Positions 1-8,773 of a DNA stretch of 64,000 bases are shown one piece after another. The notes below the pieces were generated by a model. The model ran no database searches. It was not told the DNA's origin and saw only the letters and a program-made list of their open reading frames with translations. This stretch comes from SZAS-79 sp965279075 (GTDB taxonomy: Bacteria > Pseudomonadota > Gammaproteobacteria > Burkholderiales > SG8-39): positions 682,001 to 746,000 of the forward strand of contig CBDIHI010000011.1 in the NCBI GenBank assembly GCA_965279075.1, written 5' to 3'. A program made the position numbers and the translations under genes. The first letter of the stretch is position 1. Every line of letters starts with the position of its first letter.

Positions 1-1
1 C

Positions 2-727
2 GAGCGGTCCACGCGACGCGTGCGCCTGACGCCGGCGGGTGATGCCTTTGCCGCCGAGTGCCGCCTGGCGCTGGGCCATCTCGAGCGGGCAACCGCATCC
101 GCCACGAACGCTGCCGAAGGCCGGGAGGGGCGGCTGCGGGTGGGCTACATGGATTTCGCGATCAACGGGCGCCTGCCGCAGATTCTCAAGGCGTTCCGCG
201 CGAACGTCCCGCAGGTCATGGTCGACCTCGAGTACATCCCGACCGCCATGCAGCACACCGCGCTGATGGAGGGCCGCATCGACATCGGCTTCGTGATCGG
301 CGAGTTCAGGGGGCAGAAGATCCTCAACCAGCTGGTGGACCGGGACGATTTCGTCGCGTTGCTGCCCGAAGGCCATCGCCTGGCGGCGAAGGTCCCGATC
401 CGCCTGGCGGACCTCGCCGAAGAGCCTTTCGTGCTGGGTTCGGAGGACACTTTCAGCAGTTTCCGGCAACTGCTGTTCCCTTTGTGCCATACGGCGGGGT
501 TCTTCCCGAAGATCGTCCAGCAGGCTTCCAACACCAGCGGGATCTTCGGCCTGGTCGCCGCCGGGGTGGGGGTGACGCTCTACGCGGGGTGTGCGCGCAA
601 TTTCAAGCGGGCCGGCGTGGTGGTGAAGCCGCTGGCCGACGTGCGCGAGAAGATCCCGACTTATGCCGCCTGGGTCGCGGACCACCCTTCGGGGGCGCTG
701 GCGCGCTTGCGGGAGTGCATCGGGTAG
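2..727 (+). CDS. LysR-family transcriptional regulator, 5' end cut by the window
   Basis: The frame is open from base 2, so the start codon and most of the helix-turn-helix domain lie outside the window. The first visible residues (RVRLTPAGDAF) match the segment that ends the LysR DNA-binding domain and its linker helix. The remaining roughly 220 residues form a type 2 periplasmic-binding-like effector domain, with the characteristic GRIDIGFV and GLVAAGVGVTL segments. It ends one base before the convergent chorismate mutase gene. The effector is unknown; a role in controlling the adjacent catabolic genes is inference. Confidence 0.9.
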   Translation, partial: ERSTRRVRLTPAGDAFAAECRLALGHLERATASATNAAEGREGRLRVGYMDFAINGRLPQILKAFRANVPQVMVDLEYIPTAMQHTALMEGRIDIGFVIGEFRGQKILNQLVDRDDFVALLPEGHRLAAKVPIRLADLAEEPFVLGSEDTFSSFRQLLFPLCHTAGFFPKIVQQASNTSGIFGLVAAGVGVTLYAGCARNFKRAGVVVKPLADVREKIPTYAAWVADHPSGALARLRECIG

Positions 728-728
728 G

Positions 729-1031
729 TTATTTCCCCTGCCGTGCCTTCAGCATGGCGGCCTGTACGTCGAACGAGTGGTCGACGAGCGTCTGGTAGAT
801 GTCGGCGACGAAATCGGGGTCCACGCCGAACTCCTTCGCCCAGGCGCGGCGCTGGTCGATCAGCGCGGGAATATGTCCGGGGCGGCGCACGTCGTCCTCG
901 CTTTTCTTGAAGCGCACCGCCTCATGGACGTATTTCGTGCGCTCGCCGAGCAGCTTGATGATCTGCCGGTCGTATTCGTTCACCGCGTCGCGGATGTCGA
1001 AAATGCTTGAACAGTCTTTCAGGGCCTTCAT
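729..1031 (-). CDS. Chorismate mutase type II / isochorismate-pyruvate lyase-like protein (PchB/AroQ fold)
   Basis: This 100-residue all-helical protein has the length of stand-alone AroQ/PchB enzymes. The residues lining the PchB active site (Arg14, Arg31, Lys42, Gln90) fall at the same positions here, in DIRDAV, GERTKYV, RFKKSED and DVQAAM. Family members convert chorismate to prephenate or isochorismate to salicylate plus pyruvate; the sequence alone does not decide which. There is no isochorismate synthase beside it. It lies 25 bases downstream of the gamma-glutamyltransferase gene and is probably the last gene of a minus-strand operon that starts near 6256. No signal peptide is visible, so it should be cytoplasmic. 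Confidence 0.85.
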   Translation of the reverse strand: MKALKDCSSIFDIRDAVNEYDRQIIKLLGERTKYVHEAVRFKKSEDDVRRPGHIPALIDQRRAWAKEFGVDPDFVADIYQTLVDHSFDVQAAMLKARQGK

Positions 1032-1056
1032 TGTCCTCTCCGCTCGTTGTCAGTGA

Positions 1057-2799
1057 TCACCAGGCCATCGCGTAGGCTTCGCGGCGCGGGTCGGCACCCG
1101 CGTGCAGCATCCCGGTTTCGGGGTCGCGCAGGATCGCGCAGACCGCACCCATGCTCCACGAAGTCGCGGGCCACATCTCGATGTCGTAGCCCATACCCTC
1201 GAGCGCGGCGACCGTGCCTTCGGGAAAACGGTTCTCCACGCACAGGCGCCCGGGCAGGTAGGCGTGCGGCGAGAACGAATTGGGGAAGTTGTAGCTGCCC
1301 ACGCGCGGCGCCTCGATCGCCTGCTGCACCTGCAGTCCGAAAGCGTTCACGTTGAGGAATACCTGCAGCATCGACTGGATCTGCACGTCGCCGCCGGGGG
1401 TACCCCAGGCCATGTGGAAGGCGCCGTCCTTGAGCGCGAGGGCGGGCGAGGGTGTCAGGCGCGGGCGTTTGCCGGGTTCGACCGAGCAGGGATGGCCCTC
1501 GATGAGCCGGCCCTGCATGCCGCGGGTCGAGATGTTGATGCCGAGGCCGTCGATCATGGGCGTGTCGTACATGGTGTCGGAGGGCGTGGCGGACCAGACG
1601 TTGCCCTGTGCGTCGGCGACGCAGCAGTAGATCGTGTCGGGCGCGGGAGGCACCTTGCCCTTGCCGGGCATCAGCGCCGCCATGTCGGGCCGGGCAACAC
1701 CCGGGATCCGGCCCGGGTCCGGCATCCGTCCCGGGGCGCGCTCGAGGTCGATCCGTGCGCGCTGGGCGGCGGCATAGTCGGCGGCTAGGAGTTGCCCGGT
1801 GGGGACCTTCACGAATTTCGGGTCGCCGACATAGGCTTCGCGGTCGGAGAAGGCGAGGTCCAGCGCCTGTGCGATCAGATGCAGGTACTTCGGCGTGTTG
1901 TGCCCGAGCGCGGCCAGGTCGATGCCCTCGAGGGTCTTCAGGGTCTCCAGCAGTACCACGCCCTGGCACCAGACGTCGCAGGTATGGATGTCCACGCCCC
2001 GGTACGTTGCCGAGATGCTCCTTGCGACCGGCACTTCGAACCCGGCCAGGTCTTCCCGCGTGAGGAATCCGCCGTGCTTCTTGTGGAACGCGGCGATGTC
2101 TTCGGCAAGCGGGCCCTTGTAGAAGCAGTCGTGCACCGCGCGCAGCTTTGCGCCGCGATCGCCGGCCGCCTTGCGCTCGGCCTCGACCAGGCGCCCCAGT
2201 GTGCGCGCGAGGTTGGCCTGCACCAGCCGGCTGCCGACCTTGGGTGTCTTTCCGCCGGGACGGAAAATGGAGGCGTTCTCGGCATAGCGGTCGATGTCCT
2301 TGGCGTGCAACTCGATGCCGTCGCGCAGCACGGGGTAGAGGTAGAACCCGTCGCGGGCGAGCTGCAGCGCGGGCGTTACCGCCTGCTCGAAAGTGAAGGT
2401 CCCGAAGCGGCGCAGCGCTTCCACGTGCGTCGCGGGCGCCGCTGGAACGATCTGGCGAAGGATGCCCTCGGGCACGCTGTCGCCGCCCTCGGCCTTCAGG
2501 CGCGCCACGTCGGTGGCGGCCGGCCAGTAGCCCAGTCCCTCGAGGCTGACCACTTCCTTTTCGCCCTTCAGGCGGATCAGCGTAGGCAGCACGCCTGCGA
2601 ACGAAACCACGTCCGGTTGCAGCACCGCCAGCGCCATTGCCGCGGTGACGCCGGCGTCCACCGCGTTGCCGCCGGCATCGAGGGCACGCATCGCGGCGGC
2701 GGTCGCAAGGTAGTGGCCGCACGAGGCTGCGTAGTGGCTGCCTACGACGGTCGGCCGCCAGGAGACGGTGGAGGCTTCCTTCTTCTTGACGGGTCTCAT
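1057..2799 (-). CDS. Gamma-glutamyltransferase family protein (Ntn hydrolase)
   Basis: The 580 residues match the usual GGT length. The N-terminal half carries the family segment DAGGNAVDAGVTAAMAL (about 41-57). The expected autocleavage nucleophile is Thr389 in PDTIYCCVADAQGN, starting the small subunit. TPSPALAL and GTPGGDVQIQ near 475-500 correspond to the conserved small-subunit loop. There is no signal peptide, unlike periplasmic GGT, so a cytoplasmic amidohydrolase or transferase role is more likely; the substrate is unknown. Its start overlaps the end of the Bug protein gene by four bases, indicating translational coupling. Family assignment is secure; reaction specificity is not. Confidence 0.9.
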   Translation of the reverse strand: MRPVKKKEASTVSWRPTVVGSHYAASCGHYLATAAAMRALDAGGNAVDAGVTAAMALAVLQPDVVSFAGVLPTLIRLKGEKEVVSLEGLGYWPAATDVARLKAEGGDSVPEGILRQIVPAAPATHVEALRRFGTFTFEQAVTPALQLARDGFYLYPVLRDGIELHAKDIDRYAENASIFRPGGKTPKVGSRLVQANLARTLGRLVEAERKAAGDRGAKLRAVHDCFYKGPLAEDIAAFHKKHGGFLTREDLAGFEVPVARSISATYRGVDIHTCDVWCQGVVLLETLKTLEGIDLAALGHNTPKYLHLIAQALDLAFSDREAYVGDPKFVKVPTGQLLAADYAAAQRARIDLERAPGRMPDPGRIPGVARPDMAALMPGKGKVPPAPDTIYCCVADAQGNVWSATPSDTMYDTPMIDGLGINISTRGMQGRLIEGHPCSVEPGKRPRLTPSPALALKDGAFHMAWGTPGGDVQIQSMLQVFLNVNAFGLQVQQAIEAPRVGSYNFPNSFSPHAYLPGRLCVENRFPEGTVAALEGMGYDIEMWPATSWSMGAVCAILRDPETGMLHAGADPRREAYAMAW

Positions 2800-3770
2800 T
2801 CGAGTTTTACTCCGGCTTGCTTGACGATCTTGGCGAACCTCGCCAGTTCGGATTGCGCATAGGCCTCGAACTGCGCGGGGGACACGCCGTCCACGGGGTC
2901 GGCGCCCAGATCCACGAGGCGGTCCCTGACGTCCTTCTTCTGCATGGTCGTCGCGATCGCGGCCGAGAGCTTCGCCACGACTTCACGCGGCATTCCCTGC
3001 GGACCCCAGACGCCGTACCAGTTGCTGTGGTCGAACCCCGGCAGGCCGGACTCCGCCATCGACGGGACGTCCGGCGCGGCCTGCGTACGCTTCGCGGTCG
3101 TGACGGCGAGGGCGCGCAGCTTGCCGCTCTTCACGAACGGCATCGCCGAGGGCGTGGAGTCGAACATCATCTGCACCTGGCCGCCCATGACGTCCGTCAG
3201 CGCAGGCGTGCTGCCCTTGTATGGGATGTGCTGCATCTCCACGCCCGCGAACAGCTTGAACTGCTCGCCGGCCAGCTGCGAGGAGGACCCGCCGCTCGAC
3301 GAGGCGAAGTTGAGCTTGCCCGGGTTGGCCTTGGCATAGGCGATCAGGTCCTTCACATTCTTCACCGGCAACGAATTGTTCACGACGAGGAACAGCGGCA
3401 CGCTCACCAGCAGCGTGATGTGGGAGAAGTCCTTGATCGCGTCGAACGGCATCTTCGCGACGAGGCTGGGCAGGATCACGTGTATGGAAGGGTTCACGAG
3501 CAGCGTGTAGCCGTCCGGCGCCGCCTTGGCGACGAGTTCCGCGCCGATCATGCCGCTCGCGCCCGCGCGATTCTCGATGACTACGGGCTGGCCGAGGGAC
3601 TCGGAGAGCCGGTTGCCGACCACGCGCACGATGACGTCGGTCGGGCCGCCGGGCGGGTAGGGGACGATGATCCGCACCGGCCGGTTCGGGTACTCCTGGG
3701 CCGACGCGGTAGCGGCGGCAGTGAAGGCAAGGGCAAGGACAGCTACTCGCAGACAAGCGTTCAGCATCAC
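2796..3770 (-). CDS. Tripartite tricarboxylate transporter substrate-binding protein (Bug family)
   Basis: This 324-residue protein has an N-terminal signal peptide (hydrophobic core within residues 5-23, cleavage likely after TASAQ). It then shows the Bug hallmark YPNRPVRIIVPYPPGGPTD, followed by the IENRAGASG and GYTLLV segments. Bug proteins bind organic acids or amino-acid-like ligands in the periplasm and deliver them to TctAB-type permeases. No permease gene is adjacent, which is normal for the many orphan Bug genes of Burkholderiales. It sits between the FAD/GcvT enzyme and the GGT-like gene on the same strand, with gaps of 20 and -4 bases, so all are probably cotranscribed. Confidence 0.93.
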   Translation of the reverse strand: MMLNACLRVAVLALAFTAAATASAQEYPNRPVRIIVPYPPGGPTDVIVRVVGNRLSESLGQPVVIENRAGASGMIGAELVAKAAPDGYTLLVNPSIHVILPSLVAKMPFDAIKDFSHITLLVSVPLFLVVNNSLPVKNVKDLIAYAKANPGKLNFASSSGGSSSQLAGEQFKLFAGVEMQHIPYKGSTPALTDVMGGQVQMMFDSTPSAMPFVKSGKLRALAVTTAKRTQAAPDVPSMAESGLPGFDHSNWYGVWGPQGMPREVVAKLSAAIATTMQKKDVRDRLVDLGADPVDGVSPAQFEAYAQSELARFAKIVKQAGVKLE

Positions 3771-3790
3771 TACCTCCCCGGTACGGTTAG

Positions 3791-6256
3791 TCAGGAACCT
3801 TCCTTGATGCGCAGGCTGGATGGATCATGGAACGGCTTGAGTGAGGGCCGCGCGGCGAAGCGGCGCGAGGCGACCTCGATTTCGTAGCTCCCCGCGAGCA
3901 GCGTATCGGCCGTCAGCACTGCGTCGCTGCTCACATAACCCATGCAAAGCGACCGCCCCAGCGTATGGCCGTACGCGCCCGAAGTGACGCGTCCGACGAG
4001 TTGCCCGTCGCGCCAGATCGGCTCGTTGTGGTAGACGAGGGGTTCGGGGTCCTCGAGCGCGAACAGCACCAGCCGGCGCTTGAGGCCCTCGCGCTTCTGC
4101 AGTTCGAGGGCCTGCCGCCCGATGAAGTCCGCGGACTTGCCGAACGCCACGGCAAACCCCAGGCCCGCCTGCAGGGGCGTGTCCTCGTCGGCGATGTCGT
4201 GACCCCAGTGCCGGTAGCCTTTCTCCATGCGCAGCGAATTCATCGCGTGGTAGCCGGCGTGGACGAGGCCCGCTTGCGCGCCGGCTTCGGCCAGGGCCTC
4301 GTAAGCGCCGGCCGCGAATTCGGTGGGGATGTAGAGTTCCCAGCCGAGTTCCCCCACATAGGTGATGCGCGAGGCACGCACCTGCGTGTAGCCGAGATCG
4401 ATCATCCGGGAAGTGCCGAAAGGGAAGGCGGCATTGGACAGGTCGGCGTCGGTCACCCGGGACAACAGCGCGCGCGATTGCGGCCCCATGAGGCCGATCA
4501 CGGCGTAGCCGGACGTTACGTCGGTGGCGATGGCGTGCGCCTCGCCGGGGATATGGTTCTGCAGCCAGTGCAGGTCTCGCGCCTGCGTCGCGGCGGCCGT
4601 CACGATGAGATAGCTGTCCACGGCGAGGCGCGTCACGGTGAGGTCGGCTTCGATGCCGCCGCGCTCGTTCAGCCATTGCGTGTAAACGATGCGTCCCGGC
4701 GGGATGGCCACGTCGTTGGCGCAGACCCGGTTGAGGACCACCTCCGCATCGCGCCCCTGCAGCAGGAATTTCCCGAACGAGCTCTGGTCGAAGAGGGCCA
4801 CGCCTTCGCGCGCCGCCTTGTGTTCGGCGGCGCTGTACGGGAACCAGTTCTGCCTGCCGTAGGAGTACTCGTACCCGGGCTTGACGCCTTCGGGCGCATA
4901 CCAGTTGGCGCGTTCCCATCCCGCGACCTCGCCGAAACAGGCGTTGCGCGCGGCCAGGTGCCCGTGCAGCGGTGAGCGGCGCACGCCGCGGGCCGACGCG
5001 TACTGGCGGAATGGCCAGTGCATGTCGTACAGCAGGCCGAGGGCCTCCTTGGTCCGGTCGTGCAGGTAGCGCGGGTTGCCCTGGAAAGGCATGAAGCGGC
5101 GCACGTCGACATCCCAGAGGTCCATGGGCGCGTGGCCGCGGGCGATCCACTCGGCGATCGCCTTGCCCGCGCCGCCCGAGGACTGGATGCCGACCGAGTT
5201 GAATCCCGCAGCGACGAAGAAATTGCGGCACTCGGGCGCTTCGCCGAGGATGTAGCGGTTGTCGGGGGTAAAGCTTTCGGGGCCGTTGAAGAAGAGCTTG
5301 ATGCCCGTATCGCGCAGGGCCGGGACCCGCTGCGTCGCGAGCTCCAAGTAAGGGAGGATATGGTCCCAGTCTTCCTGCAGCTGGATGTAGCCGTCGGAGT
5401 CCGGGATGCCCTTCATGCCCCAGGGCTTGCCGTGCGGTTCGAAAAAGCCGACGAGCAGCTTGCCGGCATCCTCCTTGAAATAGGAGCAGATGTCGGTCGA
5501 GCGCAGCACCGGCAGGTCGCGGGGGAGCCCGGGGATGGCTTCGGTCACGAGGTAGAAGTGTTCGGCCGCGTGCAGCGGCACGTTGACGCCGGCTTTGCGT
5601 CCCAATTCCCAGCCCCACAGGCCGCCGCAGTTGACCACGAACTCCGCAGCGATGTCGCCGCGCGCGGTGGACACGCCGGAGACCTTGCCGCCCTTCGTGA
5701 GGATGCCGCTGACTGCGGTGTTCTCGAAAATGCGGGCTCCCCCGGCGCGGGCCCCCTTGGCCAGGGCGAGCGTCGTATCGACCGGGTTGGTCTGTCCGTC
5801 CTTGGGAAGGAACACGGCGCCGACGAGGCCTTCGGGGCTCATCATCGGCCAGCGCCGGACGGCCTCATCCAGGCTGATCTCCTCGACCGCGAGCCCGCAA
5901 CAGCGCGCCATCGAAGCGCCGCGCCGGAGTTCCTCCATGCGGGCCGCATTGGTCGCGACGGAGAGGGAGCCGTTCTGCCTGAATCCGGTTTCCTGCCCGG
6001 TTTCGGCGGCGAGCCCCTGGAACAGGTCAGCGCTGTATTTCGCGAGCTGGGTGAGGTTGTAGGTGGAGCGCAGTTGCCCGACGAGCCCCGCCGCATGCCA
6101 GGTCGTGCCGCTGGTGAGCGCGTTGCGCTCGAGCAGGACCACGTCCTTCCAGCCGAGCTTCACCAGGTGGTAGGCGACACTGCATCCGACGATTCCGCCG
6201 CCGACAATGACAACCCGGGCGCTGCTGGGGAGGTCGCTCACGATGCGGTCAAGCAT
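3791..6256 (-). CDS. FAD-dependent oxidoreductase with GcvT domain (dimethylglycine/sarcosine dehydrogenase-like)
   Basis: The start chosen is the ATG at 6256 (821 residues); another in-frame ATG lies at 6286. Residues about 15-45 form the FAD-binding Rossmann motif (VVIVGGGIVGCSVAYHL), and the DAO-type oxidoreductase domain runs to about 370. A short FAO_M-type linker follows, then an aminomethyltransferase-like GcvT domain (about 435-710) and a GcvT_C barrel. This is the architecture of dimethylglycine dehydrogenase and sarcosine dehydrogenase, which oxidise N-methyl groups and pass the one-carbon unit to tetrahydrofolate. The neighbouring dipeptidase and V4R gene pair also accompanies dimethylglycine-catabolism genes in pseudomonads, supporting that reading. 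The exact N-methyl substrate is inferred. It is probably the first gene of the operon running to 729. Confidence 0.9.
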   Translation of the reverse strand: MLDRIVSDLPSSARVVIVGGGIVGCSVAYHLVKLGWKDVVLLERNALTSGTTWHAAGLVGQLRSTYNLTQLAKYSADLFQGLAAETGQETGFRQNGSLSVATNAARMEELRRGASMARCCGLAVEEISLDEAVRRWPMMSPEGLVGAVFLPKDGQTNPVDTTLALAKGARAGGARIFENTAVSGILTKGGKVSGVSTARGDIAAEFVVNCGGLWGWELGRKAGVNVPLHAAEHFYLVTEAIPGLPRDLPVLRSTDICSYFKEDAGKLLVGFFEPHGKPWGMKGIPDSDGYIQLQEDWDHILPYLELATQRVPALRDTGIKLFFNGPESFTPDNRYILGEAPECRNFFVAAGFNSVGIQSSGGAGKAIAEWIARGHAPMDLWDVDVRRFMPFQGNPRYLHDRTKEALGLLYDMHWPFRQYASARGVRRSPLHGHLAARNACFGEVAGWERANWYAPEGVKPGYEYSYGRQNWFPYSAAEHKAAREGVALFDQSSFGKFLLQGRDAEVVLNRVCANDVAIPPGRIVYTQWLNERGGIEADLTVTRLAVDSYLIVTAAATQARDLHWLQNHIPGEAHAIATDVTSGYAVIGLMGPQSRALLSRVTDADLSNAAFPFGTSRMIDLGYTQVRASRITYVGELGWELYIPTEFAAGAYEALAEAGAQAGLVHAGYHAMNSLRMEKGYRHWGHDIADEDTPLQAGLGFAVAFGKSADFIGRQALELQKREGLKRRLVLFALEDPEPLVYHNEPIWRDGQLVGRVTSGAYGHTLGRSLCMGYVSSDAVLTADTLLAGSYEIEVASRRFAARPSLKPFHDPSSLRIKEGS

Positions 6257-6355
6257 ACCGCAGGCGACGCGGGATTCGATGCCCATGCGACCCCGGAATG
6301 GAGGTGTTTCGCTCTGCGGTGTATGCTGGCCGCTGACGAATCCGGAGGATATTGC

Positions 6356-7333
6356 GTGGCATCGAAACTGCACGAAAGCGCCGTCGTCATCGACGGCCTG
6401 ATCATCGCCAACTTCAAGCGTGACGTGTTCGAGGATATGCGAAAGGGCGGGCTTACCGCCGCCAACTGCACCTGCTCCGTCTGGGAGAATTTCCGCGGCA
6501 GCATGGACAACCTCGCGAAGTGGAAGCAGCACTTCCGGGACAACGCCGACCTCATCACACAGGTCCACACCACCGCCGATATCCATCGCGCGAAGAAGGA
6601 AGGCCGGACCGGCATCATCCTCGGCTGGCAGAACCTGACCGGCATCGAGGACCAGATCGGGTTCCTGAAGCTCTTCAAGGACCTCGGCGTGGGCGTGATG
6701 CAGATCGCATACAACACGCAGAACCTCGTCGGTTGCGGCTGCTACGAGAAGAACGACAGCGGCCTGACCGAGTTCGGCCACGAGGTGGTCGCCGAGATGA
6801 ACCGCGTCGGCATCCTGTGCGACCTTTCTCACGTGGGCGCGAAGACCAGCGAAGGCGTGATCCTCGCCTCTAAAAAGCCGGTGGCCTACACGCACTGCCT
6901 GCCGGCGGGCCTGAAGGCGCATCCGCGCAACAAGTCAGACGAGCAGATCAGGTTCATCGCCGACAAGGGCGGCTTCGTCGGCGTGACGATGTTCCCGCCT
7001 TTCCTGAAGCGCGGCCCGCAGTCGACGGTGGACGACTACGTCGAGGCCATCGAATACGTGATCGGCATCGCCGGCGAGGACCAGGTCGGCATCGGCACGG
7101 ACTTCACGCAGGGATACGGGCAGGAATTCTTCGACTGGATCACGCACGACAAGGGCTATGCCCGCAAGCTCACCGACTTCGGCGAAGTCATCAACCCCGA
7201 AGGCCTGCGCACCATCGGCGAGTTCCCCAACCTGACCGCAACGATGGAAAAGCGCGGCTGGAAGGAAGCCCGTATCCGCAATGTCATCGGCGAGAACTGG
7301 GTGCGGGTGCTCAAAGACGTCTGGGGCGCGTAG
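6356..7333 (+). CDS. Membrane dipeptidase family (M19) protein, atypical
   Basis: The start is the GTG at 6356, preceded by GGAGG at 6344-6348, giving 325 residues. The M19 TIM-barrel segments DLSHVGAKTS and TDFTQGYGQEFF are clear. However, the HxD metal pair that normally follows the first DG near residue 15 is replaced (DGLIIANF), so the binuclear zinc site looks incomplete. In Pseudomonas a similar M19-like protein sits beside the dimethylglycine catabolism genes dgcAB, paired with a V4R/DUF5943-type gene as here. It is divergent from the FAD/GcvT enzyme across a 99-base gap. True dipeptidase activity is doubtful; hydrolysis of another amide is possible. Confidence 0.85.
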   Translation: MASKLHESAVVIDGLIIANFKRDVFEDMRKGGLTAANCTCSVWENFRGSMDNLAKWKQHFRDNADLITQVHTTADIHRAKKEGRTGIILGWQNLTGIEDQIGFLKLFKDLGVGVMQIAYNTQNLVGCGCYEKNDSGLTEFGHEVVAEMNRVGILCDLSHVGAKTSEGVILASKKPVAYTHCLPAGLKAHPRNKSDEQIRFIADKGGFVGVTMFPPFLKRGPQSTVDDYVEAIEYVIGIAGEDQVGIGTDFTQGYGQEFFDWITHDKGYARKLTDFGEVINPEGLRTIGEFPNLTATMEKRGWKEARIRNVIGENWVRVLKDVWGA

Positions 7334-7338
7334 TCCCC

Positions 7339-7868
7339 GTGGCGAAGCCCGCGCTGGACATCCAGGTCGACGAGGCCACCGGCGAGTGGCGTGTCGACGG
7401 CATGCCCATGATCCTCGTCCCGCGCCATTTCCTCGTCAACAACCATGTGGCGGTCGAAGAGGCGATAGGCGCCGAAGCCTATGCGAAGCACCTGCACCAG
7501 GCCGGCTACAAGTCGGCGTGGCAGTGGTGCGAGAAAGAGGCGGCGCGCCACGGGTTGGCGGGCATCGACGTCTTTCGCCACTACATGAAGCGCCTGTCGC
7601 AACGCGGCTGGGCGCAGTTCGACGTCGAGTCGGTGGACGTGCAGACCGGCCGTGCCCGCGTGCGCGTGACGAACTCCGTGTTCGTCTCCGAGTACGGCGC
7701 TGCCGGCCGCAAGGTCTGTTACATGTTTCTCGGCTGGCTGGTCGGTTCGCTCGAGTACGTCGGGCACGCGGCGGGGAAGACCTGGAACTCGAAGCCGAAG
7801 AGGTGGCCTGCGGCTCGGATGGCGGCAAGAATGGCTGCCTGTTCGAAGTCAGGCCCAAAGGACAATGA
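7339..7868 (+). pseudogene. V4R-domain protein (DUF5943-like), interrupted by a one-base frameshift
   Basis: Translation starts at GTG 7339, six bases after the dipeptidase stop (VAKPALDIQVDEATGEW). It reads well to about base 7776 (AGRKVCYMFLGWLVGSLEYVG). The conserved C-terminal V4R segment, including the spaced cysteines of EEVACGSDGGKNGCLFEVRP, is in a different frame. Adding one G to the GGGG run at 7773-7776 restores one protein of about 176 residues that stops at 7868. That stop overlaps the next start as ATGA, which supports it as the true end. Either the gene is broken or the run was miscalled. Without the correction, the first frame runs on deep into the next gene. The V4R assignment rests on the C-terminal pattern and the dipeptidase neighbour. 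Confidence 0.75.
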
Positions 7869-8773
7869 TGCACGAGCAACCCCCAGTATTACGCTCCTTC
7901 CTGTTCGCGCCGGGCAACCACCCGCGCCGCGTCGAGAAGGCCTTCATGCTCGATGCCGACGCCGTGATCCTCGACCTCGAGGATGCGGTCGCCGTGGCGG
8001 AAAAGGAGGCGACGCGCAAGACCGTGATGGAGGCGCTCGCGCTGCCGCGCCGCTGCAAGGGCTATGTCCGGGTGAACGCGATCGGGACTCCGTGGTGCCT
8101 GAGGGACCTGATGGACGTGGTCGGGCCGGGCGTGGACGGCATAGTGCTGCCCAAGGTCGAGTCTGCGGCGGACCTGCGCACGGTGGACTGGCTGATTGCC
8201 AACCTGGAGCGCGAGCGCGGCCTGCCGGCGGGTGGCATCGACCTGATGCCGATCGTCGAGACCGCGGCAGCGTTCTCCAGGCTGGACAGGATCTTCGGCG
8301 CGCGTTCGCTGAAGGACTATGCCGGCCCGTGGCGGGTGAAGCGCGTCGCCTTCGGCGCGGCGGACTTCACCAGCGACGTGGGCATGACCTGGACCGCGGG
8401 CGAGGAGGAACTCCTTTCCCTGCGCACCGCGCTGGTGGTCGCTTCGCGCGCCGCGGGCATCGAGCCCCCGATCGACACGGTCTGGGTGCGCATGAAGGAC
8501 GCGGAGGGCCTGCGGGCCTCGGTCGAGCGCAGCCTGCGGCTCGGCTTCCAGGGAAGGATGTGCATCCACCCTGACCAGGTCACGCTGGTCAATGAGGTCT
8601 TCACGCCGTCTGCCGACGAAGCGGCGCGCGCGCAGAAGGTGGTCGACGCTTTCAGGCACGCGGAATCGCAGGGGATTGCCTCGATCCAGGTCGATGGCGC
8701 TTTCGTGGACTACCCCGTTTACCACCGCGCGCAGCGCGTGCTGGCCACCCTTGCGGCCATCAGGGACCGCTAA
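7865..8773 (+). CDS. HpcH/HpaI aldolase / citrate lyase beta-subunit-like (CitE-like) C-C lyase
   Basis: This 302-residue TIM-barrel protein starts at the ATG overlapping the preceding stop (ATGA at 7865-7868). RSFLFAPGNHPRRVEKAF at the N-terminus and DAVILDLEDAV near 35-45 are CitE-like signatures; the acidic residues of the latter and Glu in LPKVES help bind Mg2+. MCIHPDQV near 230 is the usual CitE C-terminal motif. Related enzymes cleave (3S)-malyl-CoA, citramalyl-CoA or similar acyl-CoA thioesters. No CoA transferase is adjacent, so the substrate is not predictable. Translational coupling to the dipeptidase/V4R pair suggests a shared catabolic pathway. Confidence 0.9.
   Translation: MMHEQPPVLRSFLFAPGNHPRRVEKAFMLDADAVILDLEDAVAVAEKEATRKTVMEALALPRRCKGYVRVNAIGTPWCLRDLMDVVGPGVDGIVLPKVESAADLRTVDWLIANLERERGLPAGGIDLMPIVETAAAFSRLDRIFGARSLKDYAGPWRVKRVAFGAADFTSDVGMTWTAGEEELLSLRTALVVASRAAGIEPPIDTVWVRMKDAEGLRASVERSLRLGFQGRMCIHPDQVTLVNEVFTPSADEAARAQKVVDAFRHAESQGIASIQVDGAFVDYPVYHRAQRVLATLAAIRDR

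Noticed and set aside
5018..6355. Open plus-strand frame extending the dipeptidase gene far upstream
   Set aside because: It lies opposite the FAD/GcvT gene, is Arg/Ala/Asp-rich without family similarity, and a good ribosome site marks GTG 6356 as the real start.
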